64,000 bases of DNA from Mangrovimonas spongiae (GTDB taxonomy: Bacteria; Bacteroidota; Bacteroidia; Flavobacteriales; Flavobacteriaceae), in the NCBI RefSeq assembly GCF_003944795.1, contig NZ_RWBG01000004.1, forward strand, positions 1 through 64,000, in the 5' to 3' direction. Below are positions 1 to 8,687 of the stretch, in pieces; within the stretch, counting starts at the first letter, position 1, and each line of letters starts with the position of its first letter. The notes under the pieces are model-generated. The model was not told the DNA's origin and made no database searches. It worked only from the letters and a program-made list of their open reading frames with translations. A program made the position numbers and the translations under genes.

Positions 1-120
1 GTTATTAGAAGCGATGAAAAAGAATAATTAAAAAACAGTCTTAATGACATTAATACGATTATTGATACTCCAAGAATTCTTTCGGTTTGTTTCATTTGGT
101 CAGTTTGTTTTGTATGTATG

Positions 121-250
121 CCAACGGTTTTGTGTATGGCTCGTTGCGGGAAATCCGCGAGGATTTTCCGCCGTGACCGAAAGATAGCAAATTGCAATGA
201 ATTCCGATTAGGAATTCAGCCGCAATGAGCTATACACGTTGTTGGTAACA
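121..250. repeat. attC-like folded repeat, copy 1
   Basis: This copy matches the repeat at 1631-1764 with about six differences over the 116-base core. The outer arms are imperfect inverted repeats (GTGTATGGCTCGTTGCGG against CCGCAATGAGCTATACAC). Inside are two smaller hairpins: one around the loop gcga at 157-160 and one formed by GAATTCC-gatta-GGAATTC. The last ten bases, GTTGGTAACA, are the exact reverse complement of 1631-1640 on the far side of the next gene. Such a structure, with conserved core and cassette-specific ends, resembles integron attC sites. No integrase is present in the window, so function is inferred. Confidence 0.7.
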
Positions 251-255
251 GTATT

Positions 256-1614
256 TTATTCATTTATTTCATACAATTTACCTTTTTCTATTAAGAATTC
301 TTTTGGTTTTTCAATATCACTTAATAAGTTTTTTAATAAATCTATACTTATATCAAAATTGCTATTATTTTCTTTCTGTATTTCGTATACATAATTATAC
401 TTTATAATTATTTCGTCAACTATTTCATCTTTCTTTTTCTCTTTACCAATAAACCAATCATACCATTTAAAATTATCCACGTTAATTTTAAATAACTCAT
501 CTTGATTGTCTAATAGGCTAGCAAAAATTTTTGAATAGTCTTTTTTCATTTCTTTAAAATCACTTATGACATTGTTTATTATAATAGGGTTATATTCGTT
601 TGCATAATTAAACTCTAAAATTTTACCAAAAACAAATAATTCCTGAAGTGAAAAATAATATTTTATATTTTTTTGATATTCTGTAGTACTGTCTTTTTCA
701 ATTTTTTTTAGTGCATTTTTATAAAAGTGAATCAGTTCATAAATTTTAATGTTTTGAGATATTATGTTTGATAACATTGCATTTCTATAGTTTTCATTAT
801 CCTTCATCAAATCATATTCACTAAATGCTCTTTTGAAAAAAATTATCATTGCTTCAATTTCAGCATTTTTCTTTATAAATTCAAAATCAATGAGAGTATC
901 TAATTTCCTGTCAATTTTCTCTAAATTAGCGTTTATTTTAGCAAGGTAGTGTTGTTTAATTATCATATTTCCTGCACTATAAGCTAATAATGGTGCAGCT
1001 AATAATAAATTTGAAAAATAAGCACCGTGTTTTACAATTTGTCCACCATTCATTATCGCAGTTCCTTGTCCACCACCTATTTGCATTACAGAGCCTGCTA
1101 TTCCACTTGGGAACTTAAAAACATATGAATTCGCTAACAAACCGCCAGATAAAAATTCAGGAATACTACCTATTGCTTGTAAAATTCTATTTGGTTTATC
1201 ATCTATTATTTTTGAATTTTTTATTGATAAGTTATCAGTTGGATTTAATTTGTTAAATGAGAAAAGGCTTTTATTAGAAATCGTATCAATAATTTTAAAT
1301 TCGTTTGTTATGGTTTTTTTAGGTTTTAATAGTTGAGAAATTTTCACTAATTCGTTTTCTATTATTTTCCTTTCATTTTGATTGATTTTGTTATTATTTT
1401 CAATATTTTTTATTGAACATTCTAGACTAGTAAAATTAGTTTTTATATAGGAAAGTTCTGTTTTTATGTTTTCAGAATTCTTCTTTTCAGAAATGGTCTT
1501 AATACTTTCCTCTAGTGATGTAAGATTAGATTTTAATTCTAAAAATTCGGTTTGAATCATTTTGGAATTTTTACCAAATCCTAGTTTTATAAAAAGCTTT
1601 TTTATTATGTTCAT
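256..1614 (-). CDS. Unknown cassette-borne protein with coiled-coil N-terminus and hydrophobic middle
   Basis: This 452-residue protein is not recognised. Residues 1-100 are rich in K, E, N and S with heptad-like leucines and are probably coiled coil. Residues about 145-215 form a glycine-rich hydrophobic stretch, including GGGQGTAIMNGG and LLLAAPLLAYSAG, that could be a membrane hairpin. The rest is a charged helical domain ending in a Lys/Glu-rich tail. The start codon is 26 bases from the cassette edge at 1640 and the stop is 15 bases from the edge at 241, the tight packing expected of a gene cassette. Base composition is very AT-rich. A membrane-acting effector, for example in defence, is possible but only a guess. 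Confidence 0.6.
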   Translation of the reverse strand: MNIIKKLFIKLGFGKNSKMIQTEFLELKSNLTSLEESIKTISEKKNSENIKTELSYIKTNFTSLECSIKNIENNNKINQNERKIIENELVKISQLLKPKKTITNEFKIIDTISNKSLFSFNKLNPTDNLSIKNSKIIDDKPNRILQAIGSIPEFLSGGLLANSYVFKFPSGIAGSVMQIGGGQGTAIMNGGQIVKHGAYFSNLLLAAPLLAYSAGNMIIKQHYLAKINANLEKIDRKLDTLIDFEFIKKNAEIEAMIIFFKRAFSEYDLMKDNENYRNAMLSNIISQNIKIYELIHFYKNALKKIEKDSTTEYQKNIKYYFSLQELFVFGKILEFNYANEYNPIIINNVISDFKEMKKDYSKIFASLLDNQDELFKINVDNFKWYDWFIGKEKKKDEIVDEIIIKYNYVYEIQKENNSNFDISIDLLKNLLSDIEKPKEFLIEKGKLYEINE

Positions 1615-1630
1615 ATGTTTGTTGTCATAT

Positions 1631-1764
1631 TGTTACCAACGGTTTTGTGTATGGCTCGTTGCGGAAAATCAGCTATGATTTTCCGCCGTAACCTAAAGAT
1701 AGCAAATTGCAATGAATTCCGATTAGGAATTCAGCCGCAATGAGCTATACACGTTGTTGTGTGC
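1631..1764. repeat. attC-like folded repeat, copy 2
   Basis: This is the second copy of the folded repeat, in the same orientation as 121-250. It begins with TGTTACCAAC, which pairs with the end of the first repeat across gene 256-1614, and ends with GTTGTGTGC, which pairs with GCACACAAC at 2442-2450 across the next gene. In the small hairpin, C156-G161 of copy 1 is replaced by A1671-T1676, a compensatory change that keeps the stem. The last codons and stop of the gene at 1745-2422 lie within it. Confidence 0.72.
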
Positions 1765-2422
1765 TGGCTTTATCTTTTTTTAGGTCATTTCTAATTACTT
1801 GAATAAGCATTAATATTGTAAATAATCCAATAAGAATAGGTGCAATAAATAATAGCCATTCAAATATTGATTTAGGGTTTAAAATTTCAAATACTTTTTT
1901 TATTAAATAAAATTCAAATGCAAATGGGAATAGAATTAGGATAAATCCTGTCGGAATCCAGAAGAAGTAAGTTATACAACCAATTGAATCTAATTTCCGT
2001 TGAGAGTGATGTTTGTCAATCGAGTCAGTTATTGAAAATGGTTTTAGTCTGTCATTCAAGAATGATTTCACATCAATGCCAAATAATTCCGCAGTCAGTA
2101 ATTTAAAAGTCCTTTTTTGCTCAACTAAATCAAACCAAATCATTAAATATTTGTAATAAACAAACGTGAATACAGTCGGAATTAGACTTAAAGCAATTTT
2201 ACTGTCAATAATTTTTAAAGGTCCAATCGAAATTTCCGATATTTTAGTTTCCATTAGAAGCGGAAATGCTAAAGCTGTCAATAGTAAAACTAGAAAATGT
2301 TTTCCCATTGACTTTCTGTTGTCATCAATTCTGTGGTCTAAAATGTTCAAGTATTTTTCTCTTGAACTTTCAGATTTTAGTTCTTCTTTAATTAATGATT
2401 GAATTTTCTCGTCTTTACTCAA
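1745..2422 (-). CDS. Unknown four-TM membrane protein, cassette-borne
   Basis: This 225-residue protein is not recognised. It has a charged N-terminal stretch (1-38), then predicted membrane segments near residues 41-57, 75-95, 150-172 and 188-206. A cytoplasm-like domain of about 50 residues lies between the second and third segments. The C-terminal residues STQQRV and the stop codon are encoded inside the attC-like repeat, so the tail is set by the recombination site. The start codon is 28 bases from the matching cassette end at 2450. Its partner cassette at 256-1614 lies in the same orientation. Function cannot be assigned. Confidence 0.62.
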   Translation of the reverse strand: MSKDEKIQSLIKEELKSESSREKYLNILDHRIDDNRKSMGKHFLVLLLTALAFPLLMETKISEISIGPLKIIDSKIALSLIPTVFTFVYYKYLMIWFDLVEQKRTFKLLTAELFGIDVKSFLNDRLKPFSITDSIDKHHSQRKLDSIGCITYFFWIPTGFILILFPFAFEFYLIKKVFEILNPKSIFEWLLFIAPILIGLFTILMLIQVIRNDLKKDKASTQQRV

Positions 2423-2450
2423 ATTTTGTTTTTTTCAGCTTGCACACAAC

Positions 2451-2791
2451 TCGTTATATCAACATAAAAAGTCACGATATCCAGACTTTTTGCTAGGTAA
2501 AACGAGAGTTTTTATTATCGTTAACGTTCAGTTAGCAAAATATAAAAATTATAACATTTTACCAATACGTAGAAATGCGTATTTAAATACACTTTCAGTA
2601 TTAATCATATCTAAAACCAATCGACTTTTACTTTTTAAAATTCAATATCTATACTTTGGTTTTAATGTTTAAACATATTGTAAACCACCTACTCTCATTA
2701 ACAAAAAATATGTGTAATTATATATTTTAAACAATCCCTTTATATTTTACCTATATTAGCTTCTTTAAACGACTAAACAGGACATTAAAAA
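2451..2791. other. AT-rich gap with no supported gene
   Basis: This stretch separates the cassette boundary at 2450 from the secreted-protein gene at 2792. It carries only a short 60-codon reading frame without a recognisable start context or composition. No further copy of the folded repeat is present, so 2450 looks like the edge of the cassette pair. A weak promoter-like TATATTAG lies about 40 bases before the next gene. Confidence 0.5.
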
Positions 2792-3532
2792 ATGAAAAAA
2801 ATTTTATTAGCACTTTTGTTAGGGGTAACAATAGTGGGCACAGCACAAGAAAAAGTACTACTTCGTTTAAACTATGAAAAAGGCCAACAGTACACTATGG
2901 ATATGAATATGGCTCAGGTTATGGGTGTTGGTGTAATGACAAACGATATGCACATTCAAATGAAATATAACATTACTAGCGTTTCAGGTAATACGTATGA
3001 AAGTAGTGCGAAAATTACCAAAATGGCTATGGAGATGAATCAATCAGGGATGAGTATATCGTACGATTCAACAAAAAATGAAGACGAGTTAAGTGAAACA
3101 GGAAAAATGATGAAGTCTAAAATGGATCCTATGTTATCTGCTACAATTATGACTAAAGGAGATGACTTAGGTAATATTTTAGAAACAACGGTTGATCCTA
3201 GTGATATTGAAGGCGCAGAAGATTTTGCAAAACAATCTAATAATGTTGTTTACCCTAAAGAGGCTGTTGGAGTAGGTGATACTTGGACAAAAACAACCAC
3301 TGATGGTGCAATGAATTTTAACTTTACTTATAAAGTGAAATCTATTTCTTTAAAAAATGTTTTAATAGATATTTCTGGAAATGTTACAGGAGCTGCCGAA
3401 GGTGATATTACTGGGGCTATGGATATAGATAGAGAATCAGGAATGCCTATAGAATCAAAAATTAATATGACCATGACAGTTCAAGGTCAAGATGCCACGA
3501 CTAATATGGTGGCTAAGATTACAAAGGGTTAA
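2792..3532 (+). CDS. Secreted DUF6263-like protein
   Basis: This 246-residue protein starts with a clear signal peptide (residues 1-19, ending GTAQ) and should be exported to the periplasm or outer membrane. The mature part is beta-rich and methionine-rich, with the motif YPKEAVGVGDTWTK near residue 160. That motif and the overall pattern recall the DUF6263 family common in Bacteroidota; this assignment is from memory of the family. The gene lies 36 bases before a sensor kinase gene in the same direction, but the kinase has its own promoter-like motif. Function is unknown. Confidence 0.7.
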   Translation: MKKILLALLLGVTIVGTAQEKVLLRLNYEKGQQYTMDMNMAQVMGVGVMTNDMHIQMKYNITSVSGNTYESSAKITKMAMEMNQSGMSISYDSTKNEDELSETGKMMKSKMDPMLSATIMTKGDDLGNILETTVDPSDIEGAEDFAKQSNNVVYPKEAVGVGDTWTKTTTDGAMNFNFTYKVKSISLKNVLIDISGNVTGAAEGDITGAMDIDRESGMPIESKINMTMTVQGQDATTNMVAKITKG

Positions 3533-3556
3533 AGGGTTTAGTGTGAAAAAATACTG

Positions 3557-3564
3557 TAATTTTG
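3557..3564 (+). promoter_or_regulatory. TAnnTTTG promoter motif, possibly giving a leaderless mRNA
   Basis: TAATTTTG matches the Bacteroidota -7 element and ends four bases before the kinase start codon at 3569. If transcription starts about five bases after the element, the mRNA would begin at the AUG. No clear TTG element is visible upstream. Confidence 0.35.
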
Positions 3565-3568
3565 GGCT

Positions 3569-5206
3569 ATGAAATTACCCAAATTTATAGCGTTCTCTTT
3601 TTTTTATATACTAGTGTCTACGGTAAGTTATGGCCAATCATTGTCCGATAGTTTGTCGTATTACTATAATGTGGTGAAAACCTCAAAAAACAATGATCAA
3701 CTTGTTAAAGCCTATGAATTTTACAGGGCTTATGTTAACCACTCAGAAGAGCAAAATCAGGCACAACATACGGTATATGGTTATATTAATTTAGCTATAA
3801 TTCAAAATCGGTTAGGCGCTTTAAACGATAGTGAACATTCCGCAGTACAAGCACTTCAATTACTAGAGGGCAAACAAGGAGATTGGGTTAATGCAGATAA
3901 GTTGCGATTGTACAACCATTTGGGAAGAGTCTATAAGGCCTTAAATAATCCTAAGATTGCTTTAGAATATTACAATAAAGCTTTAGAGGTAGACACTTTT
4001 GTTATAGGAAGAAATATCATAAAGAATAATATAGGAACCATCTATATTAAGCAAAAGCGTTATAAGGAAGCTCGACAAATACTACATGTGGCCTATCAAG
4101 AAAGTTTAAACTTAGATAATCCTAAAAATAAAGCTAGAATCTTAGGTAATTTAGGAGAAGCCTTATCTAAGCTCAATGATACAACTGCTATAACAAAGCT
4201 AAAATTATCTTTAGGTCTACGGCAACAATTAAACGATAAGCCCGGTGTGTTTACAGCCTATAATCACTTATTAAAACATTATGTTCATCATAATGAAATA
4301 GCTTTGGCCAAAACGTATCTGGATACAATGTTACAAATGGCGCATCAGTCACAAAAAACAGTTTACTTAAAGGAAGCGTTGTCATGGTATGTTAAACTTA
4401 ATAACGATAGTTTGGTTACGCAATACGGACAACTGTTGGATAGTATAAGAGCGACCCAATTAGCCGCAGAAAACAAATATATTGCTAGAAAATATGCCTA
4501 CGAACGTCAAAAACGTATAGCTAAACAACAAGAGTTAATTGCCGAACGCCAAAAACGCTTAAAAACTATCTATCAAGCGGTTGGTGGGATTATTGTTGTT
4601 GTTGCTATTGCCATACTGTTGGTTTATCGTGAAAAGCACAAAAAGGATACATTGAAGAATATTTATCAAACCGAAACAAATATTGCCAAACGTGTTCACG
4701 ATGAAGTTGCTAATGATGTGTATAAGCTTATGGCAACCATTCAAAAAAATCCTAATAATGATGTGTTAGACAATTTGGAAGCCATGTATTTTAAAACCCG
4801 AGATATTTCAAAAGATTTAGGCGATATTAATGTCGACAATAACTTTATCCAGACTTTAGAGGATCTTATTGTAAGTTTTCAAACAGCTCAAGTTACTATT
4901 CTGGTAAAAGGTCTTTCTGCAATGTCGTGGGAAGCGTTAGCAAACTATAAAAAAATAACACTATACCGTGTATTACAAGAATTGCTAGTTAATATGCGAA
5001 AACATAGTCAAGCGACTTTAGTGGTGTTAAACTTTACACAGCAAGGAAAAAAAACTAAAATAACCTATACCGATAATGGTGTTGGTGGAAAGATTGAAGC
5101 AGGCAGCGGACTTCAAAATGCGGAAAACCGTATAAAAAACTGTAATGGAACATTTACTTTTGACATTATGCCTAGTAAAGGGTTTAAAGCCGAAATAACC
5201 ATATAA
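3569..5206 (+). CDS. TPR-containing sensor histidine kinase
   Basis: This is a 545-residue two-component sensor. A signal peptide (1-22) is followed by TPR-like helices (about 60-290), a coiled coil, one membrane segment (about 335-354), a HisKA_3-like dimerisation helix with phospho-acceptor His377 in RVHDEVANDVY, and a C-terminal HATPase domain. The ATPase N box is around ELLVNMRKHS and the G box is TDNGVGG. It should sense an envelope signal through the TPR region and phosphorylate the regulator encoded next. The stop codon directly abuts the ATG of the regulator, with no spacer, so the pair is translationally coupled. The signal is unknown. Confidence 0.88.
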   Translation: MKLPKFIAFSFFYILVSTVSYGQSLSDSLSYYYNVVKTSKNNDQLVKAYEFYRAYVNHSEEQNQAQHTVYGYINLAIIQNRLGALNDSEHSAVQALQLLEGKQGDWVNADKLRLYNHLGRVYKALNNPKIALEYYNKALEVDTFVIGRNIIKNNIGTIYIKQKRYKEARQILHVAYQESLNLDNPKNKARILGNLGEALSKLNDTTAITKLKLSLGLRQQLNDKPGVFTAYNHLLKHYVHHNEIALAKTYLDTMLQMAHQSQKTVYLKEALSWYVKLNNDSLVTQYGQLLDSIRATQLAAENKYIARKYAYERQKRIAKQQELIAERQKRLKTIYQAVGGIIVVVAIAILLVYREKHKKDTLKNIYQTETNIAKRVHDEVANDVYKLMATIQKNPNNDVLDNLEAMYFKTRDISKDLGDINVDNNFIQTLEDLIVSFQTAQVTILVKGLSAMSWEALANYKKITLYRVLQELLVNMRKHSQATLVVLNFTQQGKKTKITYTDNGVGGKIEAGSGLQNAENRIKNCNGTFTFDIMPSKGFKAEITI

Positions 5207-5872
5207 ATGTTTAAAAAAGTATTAATTGTTGATGATTTAATGAGTATTAATCTAGGGGTTAATGCCATGCTTAAAAATGGCTATACGCAAAATGTTGTGT
5301 ATGCACATTATTGTGATGAAGCTATATTAAAACTAAAACGTGCCGAGCAAGACGGGGAACCTTTCGATTTGCTTATTACAGATTTGTCCTTTAAAGAAGA
5401 CCACAGAGAGCAAAAACTAAAAAACGGCGAAGATCTTGTCATGACTGTAAATATGACTTGGCCAGATTTAAAGGTCATTGTGTATTCGATAGAAGATAAA
5501 ATTCAACGCATACGACGTTTAATACATCAATACCAAGCTAAAGCCTATGTTTGTAAAGGACGATATGGTCTTAAGGAGTTAGAACAAGCTGTTGCAGCTG
5601 TGAATAAAAATAGTACCTACCTGTCACCTTCAGTAGAAACGGCAGTCAATGGGCAAGAAGTTAACGAAATTGATGATTTTGATGTATTGTTACTAAATGA
5701 ATTAGCTTTAGGGCTTAGTCAAGATGAAATTAGTAAACAGTTTAAGGAAAAAAAGATAACACCAAGTAGTTTAAGTAGTATAGAAAAACGCTTAAACAAA
5801 TTAAAAATACAATTACAAGCTAACAATTCCATTCATTTAGTGGCTATTGCAAAAGATATGGGAATAATTTAA
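5207..5872 (+). CDS. Response regulator paired with the TPR kinase
   Basis: This 221-residue regulator has an N-terminal receiver domain with acidic pair D9-D10 and phospho-acceptor Asp59 in LLITDLSF. The C-terminal part (about 150-215) looks like a divergent helix-turn-helix, containing LALGLSQDEISKQFKEK and SSLSSIEKRL. It fits the NarL/LuxR layout but is not a textbook LuxR domain. It starts at the base after the kinase stop codon, so the two form a cognate pair. The hairpin TTACGG-aaac-CCGTAA follows the stop by five bases and could be a binding site or an RNA hairpin. Confidence 0.82.
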   Translation: MFKKVLIVDDLMSINLGVNAMLKNGYTQNVVYAHYCDEAILKLKRAEQDGEPFDLLITDLSFKEDHREQKLKNGEDLVMTVNMTWPDLKVIVYSIEDKIQRIRRLIHQYQAKAYVCKGRYGLKELEQAVAAVNKNSTYLSPSVETAVNGQEVNEIDDFDVLLLNELALGLSQDEISKQFKEKKITPSSLSSIEKRLNKLKIQLQANNSIHLVAIAKDMGII

Positions 5873-5877
5873 TAATG

Positions 5878-5893
5878 TTACGGAAACCCGTAA
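5878..5893. promoter_or_regulatory. TACGG...CCGTA palindrome after the first regulator gene
   Basis: TTACGG-aaac-CCGTAA is a perfect six-base inverted repeat with a four-base centre. Related elements occur at 34230-34247, between the second kinase and regulator genes, and at 30891-30908. It may be an operator or an mRNA hairpin. The assignment is inferred from recurrence. Confidence 0.4.
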
Positions 5894-5957
5894 GTATTTA
5901 TTAATTAAAGTCTATAGATTTGTGTAACTATTAGTCAGTTAAAGGGGGCAAAATAGT

Positions 5958-5992
5958 AAGCGCTATTCGTAATTTACGGAGGCGCTTTTTTT
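5958..5992 (+). terminator. Two-tier hairpin terminator
   Basis: AAGCGC at 5958-5963 pairs with GCGCTT at 5982-5987. An inner stem, CGTAA-t-TTACG, lies between them, and a run of seven T ends the structure. It lies about 86 bases after the response regulator stop. A TAGATTTG promoter-like motif at 5915-5922 could instead make this the 3' end of a short RNA. Confidence 0.7.
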
Positions 5993-6046
5993 ATGGGGTA
6001 ATTATATTAGAAGTAACTTTTAAATAAAAATTTGGTTTGAATTTCA

Positions 6047-6054
6047 TAATTTTG
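6047..6054 (+). promoter_or_regulatory. TAnnTTTG promoter motif of the AraC-type gene
   Basis: TAATTTTG lies exactly four bases before the ATG at 6059, the same spacing as at 3557-3564. TTTG motifs occur at 6031 and 6036 but are too close to be standard -33 elements. A leaderless transcript is possible. Confidence 0.35.
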
Positions 6055-6058
6055 TATT

Positions 6059-6928
6059 ATGAAAACAAAAACACAACGTTCGGTATCGCCTTTTAATAGT
6101 GAGTTAAAGTTAAAAGGCTTTAATGTCTTTAGAATCGAAGAAGATAGTAGTGCTACTAAAATTTACAGTCGTAAAGATTTTTATAAAATTTGCCTAACTA
6201 CAGGTAAGAGTATAATTCACTATGCAGACAGAAGTTACGAGCAAGAAGGAACTATTCTCTTTTTTGGAAATCCGCATGTGCCATATTCTTGGGAAACACT
6301 TTCTACAACTTATGTCGGTTATACATGTTTGTTTTCTGAAGAGTTTTTGCAGTTATCAGAACGATCAGATAGCTTGTTGCAATCACCTTTGTTTAAATTA
6401 GGTGGAACACCAGTTTTAAAAATAACTGAAGAGCAGCGTTTGTTTCTGAATGGTATCTTCGAGAAAATGATGCAAGAACAACAAACAGATTATTCCTTTA
6501 AAGACGATTTAATCAGAAATTATATTCAGTTAATTCTACATGAAGCCATGAAAATGCAGCCATCAGAACAGGCTGAGAAACATGCTAATGCAGCATCACG
6601 TTTAACATCGGTCTTTTTAGAGCTTCTAGAGCGTCAATTCCCTATTGAGACAGCAGATTCGCCATTAATGCTTACTACTGCACAGCAATATGCAGATCAA
6701 TTATCGGTGCATGTTAATTATTTAAACCGAGCAGTGAAATCAGTTACAGGAAAATCGACATCGACACATATTACCGAGCGAATAGTTAACGAAGCTAAAG
6801 CGTTGTTGCAACATACAAATTGGAATGTTAGTGAGGTTGGTTATGCTTTAGGGTTTGAATATCCTACGTACTTCAATAATTTCTTTAAAAAGCAAACTGG
6901 GTTAACGCCTAAAACGGTTAGAGTTTAA
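6059..6928 (+). CDS. AraC-family transcriptional regulator
   Basis: This 289-residue regulator has an N-terminal cupin-like sensing domain (about 20-150) and a C-terminal AraC double helix-turn-helix (about 190-289). The second HTH shows the family pattern NVSEVGYALGFEYPTYF followed by FFKKQTGLTPK. It is the first gene of an accessory cluster that continues through an acetyltransferase, a hydrolase, cupins and a dehydrogenase, and is the likely local activator. The effector is not visible from the sequence. It follows the terminator at 5958-5992, so it is an independent unit. Confidence 0.88.
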   Translation: MKTKTQRSVSPFNSELKLKGFNVFRIEEDSSATKIYSRKDFYKICLTTGKSIIHYADRSYEQEGTILFFGNPHVPYSWETLSTTYVGYTCLFSEEFLQLSERSDSLLQSPLFKLGGTPVLKITEEQRLFLNGIFEKMMQEQQTDYSFKDDLIRNYIQLILHEAMKMQPSEQAEKHANAASRLTSVFLELLERQFPIETADSPLMLTTAQQYADQLSVHVNYLNRAVKSVTGKSTSTHITERIVNEAKALLQHTNWNVSEVGYALGFEYPTYFNNFFKKQTGLTPKTVRV

Positions 6929-6990
6929 ATAAGTTTGAATTTTATAATTTTTGATTTGATTTTCGTTATCCGGTAATAGGTTAGCGAAAG

Positions 6991-6998
6991 TATCTTTG
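6991..6998 (+). promoter_or_regulatory. TAnnTTTG promoter motif of the acetyltransferase operon
   Basis: TATCTTTG is a full match to the Bacteroidota -7 element and lies 23 bases before the ATG at 7022. The spacer between the AraC gene and this operon is otherwise short. A -33 element is not obvious, which would fit an activator-dependent promoter. Confidence 0.5.
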
Positions 6999-7021
6999 TA
7001 CCATAGTTTTAAGTTGAAGAT

Positions 7022-7591
7022 ATGAGTACAGAAAACACTAATACTATTTTTGATAGAATACTATCTGGGGAAACAGTTTCTTTTAAGGATCCAGAATATT
7101 ATAAGTTGCCAGAACAGTCAGAGCGCGCTATAGCAATTTTAGCAGATTTAAATGCTTCTAAAACTATTAATGATATTAGACAGCATTTAGGCAAACTTAT
7201 CCAAAGCGAAATTGATTCTACTACAACCATATATACACCTTTTAGTGTCAACTACGGGAAAAATCTAAAACTTGGTAAGAATATATTCATAAATCAAAAT
7301 TGTCAAATCTTAGATTTAGGTGGAGTTACCATTGATGATGATGTTATGATCGGTCCAAGAGTTAACCTTCTGTCTGAAACACATCCTTTGGATCCAGAAT
7401 CTAGAGAGGCATTGATAGGAAAACCAATTCATATTAAAAAAGGGGCATGGATTGGTGCTGCATCAACAATATTACCAGGAGTAACTGTTGGTGAGCATGC
7501 TATTGTAGCGGCAGGAGCTGTGGTGTCTAAAGATGTTCCGGATAGAACTGTAGTGGCTGGTATTCCTGCGAAAATTATAAAAAACATATAG
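7022..7591 (+). CDS. Sugar O-acetyltransferase (maltose/galactoside acetyltransferase type)
   Basis: This 189-residue enzyme has an N-terminal Mac helix region (about 5-60) and a left-handed beta-helix of hexapeptide repeats (about 75-185). The conserved acetyl-CoA site is visible as [12 protein letters not shown], whose His is the expected catalytic base, and [17 protein letters not shown]. The family moves acetyl groups from acetyl-CoA to sugar hydroxyls in the cytoplasm. It is seven bases from the following hydrolase gene and is probably co-transcribed with it. The natural acceptor cannot be told. Confidence 0.88.
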   Translation: MSTENTNTIFDRILSGETVSFKDPEYYKLPEQSERAIAILADLNASKTINDIRQHLGKLIQSEIDSTTTIYTPFSVNYGKNLKLGKNIFINQNCQILDLGGVTIDDDVMIGPRVNLLSETHPLDPESREALIGKPIHIKKGAWIGAASTILPGVTVGEHAIVAAGAVVSKDVPDRTVVAGIPAKIIKNI

Positions 7592-7598
7592 AAAATAC

Positions 7599-8651
7599 AT
7601 GAAAAAGAGAAGTTTAGTATTAATAACAATGGCCGTGACGCTTTCATTTGCGAAAGTGTCTGGTCAAAATTTAAATGAAAATCAAAAAGAGATGAGTACA
7701 GAAAAAGATCAGTATACTTTTGAATTGAGTAAAAATGTAACTCGCGAAAAAGTATCATTTAAAAACAGATATGGAATTACTTTGGCTGGTGATTTATACA
7801 GTCCAAAGAATAAAGAAGGAAAATTATCAGCTCTAGCAATTAGCGGACCTTATGGTGCCGTAAAAGAGCAAGCTTCAGGTTTGTATGCTAATCAAATGGC
7901 AGAGCGCGGATTTGTGGTGTTGGCTTTTGATCCGTCTTATACAGGAGAAAGCGGTGGCGAACCTCGTCACGTAGCCTCACCAGATATCAATACTGAAGAT
8001 TTTAGTGCAGCAATAGATTTCTTAGGCTTGCAAGAAAATGTTGATAGAGAAAAAATAGGAATAATTGGTATTTGTGGTTTTGGAGGCTTCGCTTTAAACG
8101 CTACAGCAGTTGATAAGCGTGTAAAAGCTGTAGCAACTACAAGTATGTATGATATGTCTAGAGTAACCGCTAAAGGGTATTTTGATTCTACAACACCAGA
8201 GCAGCGTTCGGAAATGTTAGAGCAAATGAGCCAACAAAGATGGGTGGATGCAGAAAAAGGAACTTCAGAATTGTCAGGATTAGGATTGCCTGAAAAAATT
8301 GAAGGTAATGAGCCAGAGTTTGTACAAGGGTATTTTAATTATTACAAAACAAAAAGAGGCTTTCATCCACGCTCCATAAATTCTAATAGCTCTTGGACAA
8401 AAACCAATGCGTTTTCTCTAATGAATATGCCAATTTTAACGTATATTAAAGAGGTTTCCCCAAGACCAATACTTTTAATTGCTGGTGAAAATGCGCATTC
8501 AAAATACTTTAGCGAAGATGCCTATAAAGCAGCACAAGAACCAAAGGAACTAATGATTATTCCTGGCAAAGTGCATACAGATTTATACGATCAGTTAGAT
8601 GTGATTCCGTTTGATAAGTTGGAAACATTTTTTACGGAAAACTTAAAATAA
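7599..8651 (+). CDS. Exported alpha/beta-hydrolase with cysteine nucleophile elbow
   Basis: This 350-residue protein has a signal peptide (1-22, cut near SGQ) and an alpha/beta-hydrolase fold. The nucleophile elbow reads GICGFGG, with Cys159 in place of serine, as in dienelactone hydrolases. The acid and base are probably in LIAGENAHSKYF and IIPGKVHTDLYD. It belongs to a hydrolase group often found beside AraC regulators and cupins. It would act on esters or lactones in the periplasm. A perfect-palindrome terminator follows six bases after the stop and closes the two-gene unit. Confidence 0.82.
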   Translation: MKKRSLVLITMAVTLSFAKVSGQNLNENQKEMSTEKDQYTFELSKNVTREKVSFKNRYGITLAGDLYSPKNKEGKLSALAISGPYGAVKEQASGLYANQMAERGFVVLAFDPSYTGESGGEPRHVASPDINTEDFSAAIDFLGLQENVDREKIGIIGICGFGGFALNATAVDKRVKAVATTSMYDMSRVTAKGYFDSTTPEQRSEMLEQMSQQRWVDAEKGTSELSGLGLPEKIEGNEPEFVQGYFNYYKTKRGFHPRSINSNSSWTKTNAFSLMNMPILTYIKEVSPRPILLIAGENAHSKYFSEDAYKAAQEPKELMIIPGKVHTDLYDQLDVIPFDKLETFFTENLK

Positions 8652-8657
8652 TACAAT

Positions 8658-8687
8658 ATGGCTCTAAATATTTAGAGCCATTTTTTT
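8658..8687 (+). terminator. Intrinsic terminator
   Basis: ATGGCTCTAAAT and ATTTAGAGCCAT form a perfect 24-base palindrome, followed by six T. It ends the acetyltransferase-hydrolase unit. Confidence 0.85.

Noticed and set aside
1-120. Possible end of a plus-strand gene at 27
   Set aside because: Only nine codons before a stop are visible; not enough to support a coding region.
2490-2672. Sixty-codon frame in the gap after the cassettes
   Set aside because: No family pattern, no start context, very AT-rich.
7429-7758. Minus-strand frame over the acetyltransferase/hydrolase junction
   Set aside because: It overlaps two well-supported genes on the other strand.
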